From: Vermamoeba vermiformis
Taxonomy: Eukaryota; Tubulinea; Echinamoebida
Direction: 5' to 3'
Length of the DNA: 64,000 bases
Assembly: GCA_045837725.1 (NCBI GenBank)
Contig: JBEWZL010000202.1
Location: forward strand, 372,001-436,000
The notes under the pieces are model-generated. The model searched no databases. It was given only the letters and a program-made list of their open reading frames with translations, and was not told the DNA's origin. The stretch's first letter is position 1. Every line of letters starts with the position of its first letter. The translations under genes were made by a program, and so were the position numbers. This document shows positions 35,110 to 46,499 of the stretch, in pieces.

Positions 35110-38100
35110 ATGTCGCTTATCAAAAAGACTATTACGTGCAATATTAATTATGAACATAATGTTTGGAAAACAGACAGTCGTAATTTAGCACAACAGAATC
35201 TAAAATTAAGCGAGGAGATCCTCCGGTTGCGAGATGAGCTTGCAAAATACAGAAAAGTAAATCAAGAGCTTAACGAGGAGTTAGAGACACTCAAAGGTGT
35301 CATATCTGTCCAGACTAAACTTAATGAAGAGCAAGGACGAGGCCACACCAACGAGAAAGAACGAAACACCTCAGATGCATCCGACTCCGAGTCCGAATCC
35401 TTTGAAATTGAAGATGACTACGATGAGGACGCATTGCCTAATGTCCGAGGAAAATATAAAGCAAGTACTTTGCGTGGAAAGAAGGTTGATGGTAAAACGA
35501 CCAAAGTAGTAGCAAAACCAACGCACCGAAGGACTAAATCCGGTGGAGGTTCGAAAGACCGCTTTGAAATATCAAGTAAGTATTTTATAAATTTATTAGA
35601 CTATGATTTGTCGATAATACAGCTCGCTTCTCGAATTTCCATTTGTGATACTTTATTTTTCCAATTCAGCTATTCAATTCCTCAGCGAAATTTATTTATA
35701 GATTATCTCAGTGCCATAAAATACAGCACAATATAATTTAAATAATTAGTTTCGCAATTTCAATTTAATGGAGAATCTCAGCTACATCTACTTTATTACG
35801 GCCGTTAAATTTTGTTCTAAACATGAGTAATAGGCGAAACATCGACACCTCGTACACTTAAGCCTGAAGATAGAGCAAAAGACAAAAACAAAGTCCCAGT
35901 TCCCGAGATCCAAGTCCCGCGCAAGTCGGATGCAGATGACGAAAAACCAGACTCAGGTCGCAGCAATAAGAATGCTAAAGTTAGTCAAGAGAAGATCTTG
36001 TCGGATAGTCAATCGAGCGTAGTGTCTGACTCAATCAAGGCGTTGTCCGTCAGTGCTGTTGGAGGTAAAACCACCCCTCGCGCAACGATGAAAAATTATG
36101 TCGTACTTACACGATTATATTAAATAGACTACGAGATTGTTGATGAAGGTCCGGATGGTAGCAAGAGCCCGAGATTGACAAAGAAAGAAAAGAAACAACA
36201 AAGTAAGTACCTTAAAAATTATTTTTTGGATGTGCTGCTGGATCTAACAAATCGCGTTAGACGAACATCCCGCTATATTTGACGAGAATACAGTATTGGA
36301 TATTTTGTGCGGTCTTGGCATTACTTCCTCGCGTCAATTCGATGATTCTGAGAATGCAGTGCTGATCCCCGAAGATTATTCGTACTCTTATCAATTCAAA
36401 GTGCGACGACGCAGCAACGAGTTGTTGAAGTTTAAAGGTACGTATTTCAATAGATAATATCTCCGAATAATATTCTGGTCCTTTTACCTAATTTTCTCTT
36501 GTAGATTTCGCGCCTAAAGTGTTCCACCAGATCCGCAAGCAATGCGGTGTTTCCGAGGCAGATCTGTTAGTCTCATTCAGATACGATAACTTGACTACAA
36601 TCAAGGGTGCCGGCAAATCAGGCGCGTTCTTTATCTTCACGAACGACAAGAGATTCATGCTCAAAACAGCCACCAAAGAAGAACGTGACTTTTTATGGCA
36701 ATTGTTGCCGTATTATTTGCAGTACTTACGAAAATACGAGCACACCTTGTTGCCGCGATTCTTGGGCGTGTACTCGATGAAGCACGAAGGCATTGGTGGT
36801 GTCGTTCGATTCGTAGTGATGAACAACGTGTTTTACTCGCCATACAAACCTATTGAGACCTACGACTTGAAGGTACATCCGCTGACTTCGTAATATTTGG
36901 ATCTGATGTTAACGTTGATTGATGTAGGGATCTACTGTCGGTCGTACGGCAGGCAATACAGAAAAGAAGGGCACTATATTGAAAGACTTGGATATTAAAC
37001 GCAAACTGCACTTGCCACCCAATCTCAAGGGCCGATTTTTGGATCAACTCAAACGCGATTCAGCGGTAAGTCTCCATCCTATCATAACATATACTATAGG
37101 TTCATCTATCTAAGATACACTTATTGATATTTTATCGGTTTTAGTTTTTGGCCGAGCACAATGTGATGGATTACAGTTTGTTGGTCGGAGTCTATTACGA
37201 GACTGAAGAGAACAAAGAAATAACGGAGAAGGCACGCGTGGACTTTGCAAACAACAATCCTGGTGATTTAAGGTAAGCCCTAAGCACACGGAATTGAGGT
37301 CTGTCTTATGCGCACGGGCGGGGTCGTGTTCAAGCTCTGTTCTCGGTCATTCCGCTTCCATAGCTCAGTCGGCAGAGCGTTCGGCTGTTAACCGAAAGGT
37401 CCCTGGTTCGAACCCAGGTGGGAGCGATTGTTTTTTTGCCCTTTTACCGATAAGCACTGCCGAGGGTTTGCTCTCTGTAGCTTAGCTGCCTATCCTTCCG
37501 TCTAAAGATTTTTTTTTTGCTTCGATTGTCATTGCTGCAATTTGAAGGCCAGCTGTGACTTTGAGCGTCTTTAGCTTGGTTTACGCCCCGCAAAGCTCGT
37601 TGATGAAGTCGTGCAGGACCGTCCTGTCGCCCCGACGGACGAGGTGAGGCCGCGTTCATCAAACCGACCTTAGCTCAGTCGGTAGAGCGGAGGACTGTAG
37701 TGAAGCATCAATCCTTAGGTCGCTGGTTCGATTCCGGCAGGTCGGATTCCTCTTTTTTGCCTTTTGCTTAATTACCAGCCCTAAATATGCGCATAGGGAA
37801 GCATAATAGCTCTTTTTGTTTTTGGCGGTTAATTTTTTGGATCTTTCTGCGCTGTTAATTGCTTCTTGTTTAGTTCTTCGATTTATTTATCCAGGAAACA
37901 ATGCAGGCCTTTTTGGTTAACAATCTTTTGTTTAGTGGATGCCGCACGATCTTCCAAGCGATCGAAGGAGGCATGGAAGGCTTTAACCCTAATGAAAACC
38001 GCAAAGAGCTGTACTTCACTGGCATTATTGATATCTTACAACGCTACAAACTGCGAAAGAAGTTGGAGCACTTGTTCAAATCCATTCCGTTCAAGGGCGT

Positions 38101-38615
38101 AAGTGTCACTTAAACTCCCCAAATAGGAGCCTAAATTTATACGATACTTTTCATAGGACGAGCTTTCAGTCGTTGAGCCCTCTTTCTACGCGAAGAGATT
38201 TTACGAGTTTATGTCGAACAATGTCGTCGACACTGAAGGCGATGCGACACTCGTGGGCAGCAACAGCAATTTCACTTCACGCCGCGAGAGTGACAGCGAA
38301 GAAGATTCGGTCGTTGAAAAGGAAGTTAAGAGCTCGAAGGACAAGAAGAAGGACAAGACGCGCACGAGAAGCGATTCAGCGTAAATATAACTGTCTATCA
38401 CCCTATTCTATATTCTATTTATGTATGTATTCTTTATCACTTGCAACGCACACCGGTCATTTCAATCAATTTTGGCAAATAGAGCCGTATTTTTATCACT
38501 TTCTTGATCTTCAAAGGATCAAGGCTGGTACTAACGGTCTGTTTAACTTAGGACTAAAGATCCAGTCAGTTCAAGCAGTACCAATAGTCACCATAGTCAT
38601 AGTCATCACCATTAG
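35110..38615 (+). CDS. PIP5K: Type I phosphatidylinositol-4-phosphate 5-kinase
   Basis: ATG at 35110; an N-terminal coiled coil (LKLSEEILRLRDELAKYR) and acidic/Lys-rich linker precede the kinase core: FAPKVFHQIRKQCGVSEADLLVSF, KSGAFFIFTNDKRFMLKTATKEE, LPRFLGVYSMK, YDLKGSTVGRTA, RFLDQLKRDSAFLAEHNVMDYSLLVGV, and the activation loop GIIDILQRYKLRKKLEHLFK. A Glu in KKLEH indicates type I (PI4P substrate) rather than type II. PSFYAKRFYEFM follows. The last exon is taken to join a His-rich tail (KDPVSSSSTNSHHSHSHHH, TAG 38613-38615); reading through instead stops at 38384. One intron (37275-37893) contains two tRNA genes. It makes PI(4,5)P2 at the plasma membrane. Confidence 0.88.
37354..37426 (+). 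tRNA. tRNA-Asn (GTT)
   Basis: Seven-pair acceptor GCTTCCA/TGGGAGC, D arm GCTC..GAGC, anticodon stem TTCGG/CCGAA with loop CTGTTAA (anticodon GTT), T arm CCTGG-TTCGAAC-CCAGG and discriminator G. No intron. A TTGTTTTTTTGCCC terminator follows. It lies in sense orientation inside an intron of the PIP kinase gene. Confidence 0.97.
37664..37746 (+). tRNA. tRNA-Tyr (GTA) with a short intron
   Basis: Acceptor CCGACCT/AGGTCGG, D arm GCTC..GAGC, anticodon stem GAGGA/TCCTT, loop CTGTAG interrupted after position 37 by about 10 nt (TGAAGCATCA, 37701-37710), then A, T arm GCTGG-TTCGATT-CCGGC and discriminator A. Box A and box B promoters are intact. A terminator CTCTTTTTTGCC follows. Intron position is the canonical eukaryotic one, so the Sen54 product in this window would be needed to process it. 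Confidence 0.96.
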
Positions 38616-38739
38616 AATAGAGCGACGAGATTGTAAATAAAACTAAATTTTTTCAACGGCAGATGTGCATCGGTGTTTTGTGAAATGAAAATTTACAAAA
38701 CTATGATTAGTATTCTCGTACAAAACAACAAAGATTAAA

Positions 38740-40267
38740 TTAAGCGGCCACTGGTGAGGCAACGGGAGTGGAGGGTGACAAAGGCGTGGTCTTAGTGCCG
38801 TTCCAAGACTGGATCAAGATCATCCAACTGATCATCAAATAGAACAAAAACACGGGGTAAGTCGCCAAAGCTTTTCTGTTAGGCGGCACCATGCCTGCAA
38901 AGAATCCAATCGATGCTAAAGTAAAATACCAAATGTCAGAGATCCGATCCAAGACACGTGATCCAACGAATTTGGCATTACTATAGTGTTGTACTTACAT
39001 AATGTAGACCATACAAAGCCAACAGCCACGCACACGAGACGGAAGATTTTGTTGGTCCAGAACGACGTGACAATTGTGGCTATAACTAGCGGGAATATAC
39101 AATAGCCTAGTAGACAGACACTTTGGAAGAACGATCTAAATAACAACACGTATTAATAATAGGCATAATATATATATGATAGTTAAGTGACTCCTTATTG
39201 AAAATATAACGCTTATTGAAATTTCGTAAAATCGAAATTTTTGACGTCAGGATTAGATCCAACTTGATTATGGTACAGTAGCAAGTACTCATATTGATAT
39301 TAATAATATAGCATGTAGGTACTTACGCGTTACCACCAAGCAAGTAGCAGTTGATAGTGATGATAAAGGCTCCAACCCACACGATGACAAAAGCGACTGC
39401 GAACACGAGTGACGCGTCTTCAGCCGGTGCTTCAACGTACAAAAATCTGTTCAAACACTACATTAGCACCATATATTACTATTAATAGTGGAGTAGTTTA
39501 AGTATTGTAACTATTTATCGTTAATGAGGTCGAGACCAGGATCCCATAATAGGACGGGTATTGTATTATATTTAATAGGGACCGTAGTAATGACGTATAA
39601 AGACGCGCGATGACTTACACTGCTAAAACTAAACAGAAAAGTAACGGGCCCCATAAATCCCCTACAAAGTTATTACATGTCAGTAGCGTCTTACGAATAT
39701 GATGCCATGGCGTATGATATTAATAAGGAGATACTATATATGGTAAAATTGAACGTACAATCTCTGAGGGCTTCAACACCGCGTGAGTGATGGCTCCAAA
39801 CTCGAGGAACTAAAACGTGGAACAATTTGACACCGATCCGCTTCAGATCTCGACCCTAATATTCCATAAAGTGTTAATAATATGTATTATAGCGATATGT
39901 TGCTGTAACAGAGTAATAAGTGCATTGGATGCGGAGATCGAAATTTAATACGAAAAAGCGCAACCAAAAAATAATAGAGCTGCATAATGCGATAATTATT
40001 CATGCATAAAATATTTTGAATATTAATTTGTATGATCTCGAAATAAATTTGCAACTAGGGAAAAACAGAAACATAATCCAATAAAATACGAAAAATAATA
40101 AATAATTTTCCATAGCACCCCAGACTGATCAATTATTGATAATTACTATTACGTACAATAGTAACATATACTGGTTCGACTAAAGTAGTTTCTTCTAACT
40201 GTTCTGGTGGGATCACTTGTTGAGGCTCAGGTTGTTGAGTCTGAGATGCAAAGTCAAATATCGACAT
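38740..40267 (-). CDS. YIPF6: YIPF6-like Yip1-domain membrane protein
   Basis: ATG at 40267 (MSIFDFASQTQQPEPQQ), then PVYVTIV, RDLKRIGVKLFHVLVPR, LRDWDLWGPLLFCLVLAV, FAVAFVIVWVGAFIITINCYLLGGNASFFQSVCLLGYCIFPLVIATIVTSFW and NRKALATYPVFLFYLMISW, ending in a Pro/Ser tail at TAA 38740. The DWDLWGPL and LLGG..FFQS..LLGYC motifs define YIPF6. It is a five-helix Golgi membrane protein that helps recruit Rab GTPases. Six small introns were inferred. Confidence 0.9.
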
Positions 40268-40537
40268 TATGAATACGGCCCACTAAATACACGTTATGCA
40301 ACTATAAAATAGTGTGCTATACACTGATAAATAATATACAAATAAATGTCTACATTAATTTTTCAGTTTTTCGTCTTTCGCGTTAGAACGAACAACTAGT
40401 ATGCAACAAATAGCCAATCAAATTATATTACAATAGAGTATCAAACATACATCGCTAAATTTTGGATCCATCCAACAAACTGTTTATTTGACGCGTTGTG
40501 TGAGAAAAGATCTACTCACCCAAGCGTTACTACGGGC

Positions 40538-41143
40538 CTATTTTTTTACAGTAGACAACCCCTTAACGCAGAAATTTGGTGCGGCTAGCCAAATGTACAG
40601 GCGAACGAGGTCACAACAATTTTTATCCTCAGATTTGCCTTTGATCCAAGCTCGCAATTCCTCTTGTTTCGGCAAGCGCCATTCTGGCAGCGATCCCTTG
40701 CAAAAGCGTATTAATCCACCTTCAGATAGGCGAAGGTCGTCAGGCAATGCGTGGTAGCAGTTCCAAATCACCTTGCTGCCGGCGTATCTCAAAGAAAAAG
40801 CTGCTGGGTCTGAGCTGTGCAATGCTTCTTGCTGATAGTCAATGTTTCCATACTTAAAATAATAGCAATCTTCTGGAGGAACTGGGTTAAGAAAGAAATC
40901 AACCTCGGTTATTTCTTTGCGCTGCTCGTCATCCGGATCAGGAGGCAACAAATGCGCATTTTCTTGCTTCCAAACCATACGATCAATATTAATAGCAATT
41001 CTGTATTTGTGGTATTGCATGAACATTTCGTCGTTTTCTTGCATCGTGAGGGTTTCGCGCGATTCCAGATACTGCACTCGCTCAAATATGCGGCGAAGCT
41101 CGTCTGAAGAAGGCTCGTACTGTGGAATATTATTTGAAGTCAT
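40538..41143 (-). CDS. Unknown protein
   Basis: Intronless frame, taken from the ATG at 41143 (MTSNNIPQYEPSSDELRRIF); upstream in-frame ATGs exist but the upstream residues are low in coding quality. The 201 residues start with an amphipathic helix (RRIFERVQYLESRETL), then PPDPDDEQRKEI, CYYFKYGNIDYQQEALH, WNCYHALPDDLRLSEGGLIRFC, PEWRLPKQEELRAWI and NCCDLVRLYIWL. No known family recognised; rich in Trp/Tyr/Cys. Its length and lack of introns fit a lineage-specific gene. It converges on nothing visible and lies between the YIPF6 and Cut8-like genes. Confidence 0.55.
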   Translation of the reverse strand: MTSNNIPQYEPSSDELRRIFERVQYLESRETLTMQENDEMFMQYHKYRIAINIDRMVWKQENAHLLPPDPDDEQRKEITEVDFFLNPVPPEDCYYFKYGNIDYQQEALHSSDPAAFSLRYAGSKVIWNCYHALPDDLRLSEGGLIRFCKGSLPEWRLPKQEELRAWIKGKSEDKNCCDLVRLYIWLAAPNFCVKGLSTVKK

Positions 41144-41577
41144 GGCTGGAATGCGTTTTGTGCACTCGGCATAAGAAAACAAATGGTACCAACCACCACA
41201 AAATAATTTTTTACTGTAACAGATCTGCAAATTGACGGAAGTTTGCATAAATTTGTATGATAGTGTTCCGTTTCTTCTTCGGCATGCCGACTTGGTAGTC
41301 ACGGGCCTATGCGATGACTCGGCACTGATGCATGGAAAGTTGTTTTTAAGTAATATCATTGGTGCGATCGAGGCTGCATCCGGACTTTCATTCATCTCAA
41401 CGACCACGCCCAAGCCCTATTTCTATTGTGAACAGGTGTTTATAATAATGTTTGTACAAGAAGCCTATTCGAATAGTTTACATGACGTCAAAACGAACGT
41501 CGAGATCCGATCGTTACAAAGAGTTCGCGATGACTTCAAATCCCTCGCCAATTCTAGTAAATCTACGTACGATATGA

Positions 41578-42443
41578 TTAATTTGAAAATCGGTATATAA
41601 TATTGATAAATAAATATGGACTCGGTTCTTTCTTCAATTTCTGAATGACGGTGTTGGCCAAGTCAGTGAACTTTTTTATCGCTGCTTTGCGCGACTTATT
41701 GTGCTCTTCTTTTTGCCAAACTGGCATGTCGACTGCTTTGGCGGCACCGAATACTACGTAATCGAGAAGCAGATCCCACTCGCCGGAGGCTTTAATCTCG
41801 TTTGCTTTACCAACTAGATTTTTCTATAATAGAATTAGTATAAAACAGGGCCGTTTCGGTATAATAAAATAATTAAATAATAATAATAATTAAAATATTT
41901 ACCTTAAAGGTAGCGAGTCTTCCAGCTACTCGGTTATGCGCGTACGTGTCACGATTGGATCCGTACTTATTGTAAGGAAAGGCCTTCTCATAATCACGCT
42001 CGAGCTTATTAATCTCTTCTTTAATCTTATCTAGTGTTGGTTTCGGGGCACTAGCAGATAAGTAGTCCACGATCTCCGGATGTTTTTCTGCAGCGGCTGA
42101 AATAAGGTCTAAAATTTCTTCTTTGCTCAAAACCTTTAATTTACTACGAAATAAGTTATATTATGCCGTCGGATAATTTTAAATAAAATTTTCCCATTCG
42201 TAGAATTTCCCCGTCATTATCTGGCTAGAGTATAAATACGTGTAATCACTTTTTACCATTAACTTACGCTAAATTAGGATTATTTTTCTTTCTTTTCTTT
42301 GGAGGAGGCTTCGTAACATCTTCGCCTACGTTTTCTGCAATGTCGAGCTGCAGATCCTCGTTGTCCCCGCCGGTCAGATCGAGCTCGCCTTGTTCGTCGA
42401 ACGAGGCATCGTCGTCTACTTGCGCTCTCTTTCTCTTGCTCAT
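41578..42443 (-). CDS. Cut8/Sts1-like nuclear proteasome tether
   Basis: ATG at 42443 with MSKRKRAQVDDDASFDEQG, an acidic N-terminus and a basic nuclear-localisation-like stretch (PPPKKRKKNN). Then comes the Cut8 signature ILDLISAAAEKHPEIVDYLSA, KPTLDKIKEEINKLERDYEKAFPYNKYG, YAHNRV, and EWDLLLDYVVFGAAKAVDMPVWQKEEHNKSRKAAIKKF. It ends at TAA 41578. By family knowledge it anchors 26S proteasomes in the nucleus or nuclear envelope and is itself short-lived. Two introns are visible with GTAAAT and GTAAGT-like donors. Confidence 0.82.
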
Positions 42444-42543
42444 GTTGTTGCTCGTAACGAGTTATTTTGATAATCACCCCACAAACCTGTCAAAAACACT
42501 TCAAGAAAATTGACACATTTGAGCGAAATAATCAAAGTATTTA

Positions 42544-43788
42544 CTATTTTTTCTCGTCCAACATTTCACGGCCCGTTAAAACAGCCATGAAAGCTGGTAC
42601 GTCACAACGGATCGAAATAAAAGTGTTTGTGCCTTCTTTCAACCTTGAGCCCCAGTCAGTCTTAGTAGTATGGTATATTTCTACTTCTTTCATTTCGATG
42701 ATTGTAGGATCGATAGCGACGCACGCAGCAAGTGGATCGTGCAGCGCTTTGCCTTTCGGATTTTTCTCTAGATAGACTTGCATTGCTTTATAAAATAGAC
42801 TAAAGCCTATAATAATATTCCGTTAGTCATATCGGGGGATTATTATATGAATCGTCTATCAACGTACCTGGATGACTGTTGTCCTTGTAAGGCTCTAAAA
42901 TATTATGCCATTCAGGCGTGTAGATAATGCCGTGCGTTACATTTTTCGATACGCATATTCGATGTGAAATTCGCGGGTCCGATAGACACATTTCTGCTGC
43001 GAGATAATTTCCTCCAAAATTGGCTGTCGGACAGGTTATTTTTCCGACAAATTTTGCTAGCCTAAAAGTGAATAGGCGTATAAGATATAATGTCTCAATA
43101 TTATATATATGATGTATAATATATACGTACCTATATTCTTCGGGCACAACATTGTCACCGGCAAAAGCACCTTGCGCGACCCATCGATGGATCTTGACGT
43201 CGGGATAAAGTTTCAACAGCTCGCCCATGTTATGTAACGCTGCACCTGTGATCACAGTGGCGTTGGGATAGTCTTTGAATGCTTGATATAAGATAGCGGC
43301 GCCTAGACCGTCTGGCTCCTCGGGCTCAACATTGCCTAGCACACGATAGTGAAATGGCGAGACACAACTCTTGCCGTGGAATGGATTGAAAGAACCAACG
43401 GGCACATTTTTCATCTTTAATAGGCCTAACGTGTGCTTGACTATGCCGACTTGATGCTTCGAACTAACAAAAATAAATTTTAGTACCGACGGCTTCGAAC
43501 AGATGTATCACAGTGACGTACCCTGGTTGGATCGTAACGGCTCTTAAATTGACTTTAGGATGTGTACATAATATACAGAGCATTAGGAAGTCATCGGGAT
43601 CGTTTGTTTCCATGTCAACTGGATTTGAAAAAAAATAATAAATTGAAATCAGCCCTCGTGCCAACTGTAATAACACTAAAATACGTATCACTGTTTATAC
43701 GATTTTGTATAGATTATATTATTATTTACTTCTCGATTGTCTATTTCGACTTACGGATGACATCTAGTTTCGCGTTGTTCTTTTCCAT
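42544..43788 (-). CDS. Inosine-uridine preferring nucleoside hydrolase-like enzyme
   Basis: ATG at 43788 (MEKNNAKLDVI), spliced to LDMETNDPDDFLMLCILCTHPKVNLRAVTIQPG, where the D..NDPDD cluster supplies the calcium site of the fold. Then SKHQVGIVKHTLGLL, VPVGSFNP, FKDYPNATVITGAALHNMGELLKLYPDVKIHRWVAQGAFAGDNVVP, CPTANFGGNYLAAEMCL, GKALHDPLAACVAIDP and a final strand before TAG at 42544. These enzymes cleave ribonucleosides to base and ribose in purine and pyrimidine salvage. All expected Asp and His positions in the HDP motif (HDPLAA) are present. Four introns inferred. Confidence 0.85.
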
Positions 43789-43834
43789 TCCAAATTAATG
43801 TAGGTGATGTGCTACTACGTTCACTTTGAGTTGA

Positions 43835-44136
43835 TTAATAAAAACCGCGATCTACATGTTCTGCGTTATTTCTCTTTCTTCGCTTTTTCCTTTGTTGCGC
43901 TAATAATTTTCTCTTGTTGACCACGATCACAACGCAAGTAAGGCTCGCTCCAAAATATCGCTTTCTTCTTCGTTCTAGCTCGAGCGACTGAATATGGCCC
44001 AATTGAATTGTAAGATCAGGTAACTCTATTGATGTTCTCCCGATGCCCAAAAATTTTGCTTGATGAATTACGTTGCAGAATTTAATCGAAATTATCGTAA
44101 TTTACGTAATAATAAAGTTAGTTGTCGGTCGCTCAT
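43835..44136 (-). CDS. Possible small basic protein
   Basis: A candidate first exon (MSDRQLTLLL, ATG 44136) may splice through a GTAAAT...AAG intron to KFLGIGRTSIELPDLTIQLGHIQSLELERRRKRYFGAS, followed by a hydrophobic strand and a very basic tail (QQRKKRRKRNN). No family recognised. It could equally be intergenic; the joined model is inferred only from splice-like sites. Confidence 0.3.
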
Positions 44137-44215
44137 CCGCGCTTTTTTTGGCTACAAACTACTCACGAGTGCTTCACTAACATCACCAAATTTAGCTTTA
44201 TTAAGGTGAAAGATA

Positions 44216-45749
44216 TTACACCTTGCAAGTGCTGATGTCTGCGAATCCAATTTTGGAGTTAAACGGATCAAAAGCAAAATTGAATCCTTGTATGAAGACT
44301 GAACCAAGTGCTGGGGTGTAGATTGGCTGGACTGGCTGAACTCCAAGACAATAAGTATTGCCAACAGGCATCAGATAGTAAGAAGGTGATAAGACTAGTG
44401 GCTTGATGTCAGTGATGTAGAACGTCATGCTTGGAAAAGCTGCAATGTCACTGGCGGTCATTGAGAAGCACACGCCATCCAGCAAACCCTTGCCCTTGGG
44501 GACATCACACACTCCCACTAACTTGACAGTGGCACACATGTCGTACAGAACTTTCGCAAACTTGTTGAAGACAGGAGGATAAAATGAGATTGTGATAGCT
44601 CCTGTGTCAATTGTTGTCTGAGAGTAATCACTTGCAGTGTGGCCAATGGAAACTCCATTAACAGTAACATTCTGGATATCAACTACAAGGTGTTAGAATT
44701 AAGCACTTAAGTCACTGAATAGTTGTACCAAAATTGCCGTTGACAAAATTTCCCCATTCATAAGAATAGCCAGGTCCTGTCAGATCCTCTCCAATAGTCA
44801 AATGAGCACCCTCAGGTAACAAACACACGGCAAATGTTGTTGGCAGTTGATTCTTGAATGTCCATTCGATAAAGGGTGATGGTCCTACAAACATAACATT
44901 ACAAATTGCCAGTTGCAATGAAGTTGCCTACCATTCCAGTCACTAACCAGTTGTGTATTGAAGCCAATCATGCCATCCATACCTGGCTAAAGTAATACAA
45001 GTTAGAACAAGCTTGGATCTGAGAAAGTATGCTTACTGGTACAAAGTCTGGGTAAGCTGAATACAATGAACCCACTGATACAGGGACAGTATCACCAGCC
45101 CAGTACAGAGTGTCCATGTACAAAGTACCATTTGCAGCCTCTGCAGCCTGTTAAAAGTTAATCACTGCTCACAAAGACCACTAAGTCTTACGTAGCTGGT
45201 TTGAATGAGGCAAGAATCCTTAGGACCACAATCACAGCTTTAGTGAGAATTAATACCAAATAATCACTTTGGATCTACGTTATTCACTTACAAAAAAAAA
45301 TAAGGGGGTCCAACGGTGCAATTGACTGGACGAGCTGTTTTTACCGACAAATTAGAGGGGTTAAAATAATTGGTACGTTGCTCTTACCGGAAGAACTAAC
45401 TTTTGGATTGTAACGGTGGGGACTTGGCTGACAATCTGTGCAGGTCTTGTCGAATAATACGAGATCGGCGGAGAGCGTTTGCAAGCACAAGTTGTACTTA
45501 ACGGGTGGTGTACCAACTGCGTACGTAAATTAAAAAATAATTAAAATCGACGATTATTTAATTATCAATTTAATTCCGAGTAGAATGAAGCATACTTTTA
45601 ACTGGAAGGTAATATTGCCCAAAGCTAGGTCCGTACACAGGAAGATTGGCGAGCTCGATCGGATTCAGCTCCCTTTTCATAACTGGAAACTTGTAGCATA
45701 GCACGCTGCTGATGCAGCAAAGGAAGATTAATAAGAATACTCGTTTCAT
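44216..45749 (-). CDS. Secreted pepsin-like protein lacking the first catalytic motif
   Basis: ATG at 45749 opens MKRVFLLIFLCCISSVLC, a signal peptide. The pepsin fold follows: VGTPPVKYNLCLQTLSADLVLF at the place where active enzymes have the DTGSSNLWVP motif; here it reads QTLSADLVLF, so the first catalytic Asp is absent. A Cys pair (TCTDC) follows. Further motifs: GMIGFN, SPFIEWTFKNQLPTTFAVCLLPEGAHLTIGED, the second motif TTIDTGAITISFYPP (DTG kept), DVPKGKGLLDGVCF, VFIQGFNFAFD and TAA at 44216. Several small introns inferred. It is probably a catalytically weak or dead secreted aspartyl-protease homologue, perhaps a binding protein or inhibitor. Confidence 0.78.
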
Positions 45750-46499
45750 GCTAAAAGCGAACAATCTAATATAAAGATTACGTACAAATTTTGGTCCTGA
45801 TTCCATCTTTCTTGCTTTTTTCTGATCTGAAATGATCAGAGAATAGTCGCGGCGAGGTTGAAAGCAATATTCATCGATACAACGACGGATGACGACTTCA
45901 TGTAGCTCTTCGGTAATAATTGTACTGCGGTATTTTCTGATCGAGAGTCAATTTCTGATTAGCTGAGCACAACGATGGTGTAGCGTAATTACCTATTGAA
46001 TTCGGTACCAAATTGTTTTTGTAATGTAGTCATTCTTATCTATGCAACGGACGCTAAACTTCGACGACGTATCATTAACCTTTCGCTGCTGTAGTTCCCC
46101 GAGAGATGCTGTACAATTTTAATACAAATAACTTTCAGCGCATATATACGGCGTTGATGCTACACCTATTTTTGGGAAACAAGATCATTTAATTTAATTA
46201 TTTTCAGATTAGATTTGGAGATGAAGGTCTAACTCGAACGACCTTGACAATTAGTGCCAGAATTATTACAAGCATTAATATTTGGCTTGTGCAGCTAATT
46301 ACATACGTGTTAATGTTCGAACATGTCATACAAAACTTTCCTCGGGCCGCATCTACCGTGGAATCCTTCAGCTTCGTGTATCTACCGCGCTGTTGCACTA
46401 TCAACAACCGAAAATAAAATAAATAGTGCTTCGTTGGGTTCTAAGGCGCGTGTGTTTCGAGAATGCATTATTTTTTGTTGAGAGACAGACAAACACAAA
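45750..46499. other. Divergent intergenic region, no gene recognised
   Basis: AT-rich 750-bp gap between the divergently arranged pepsin-like and TBC genes. Short frames on both strands show no family resemblance. It presumably carries two promoters. Confidence 0.5.

Noticed and set aside
37427-37663. Possible third RNA gene between the two intronic tRNAs
   Set aside because: I could fold no tRNA cloverleaf and recognised no snRNA or snoRNA boxes with confidence.
41232-41600. Plus-strand frame of 122 codons
   Set aside because: It has no family resemblance and is mostly antisense to the upstream part of the unknown gene at 40538-41143; the composition is not clearly coding.
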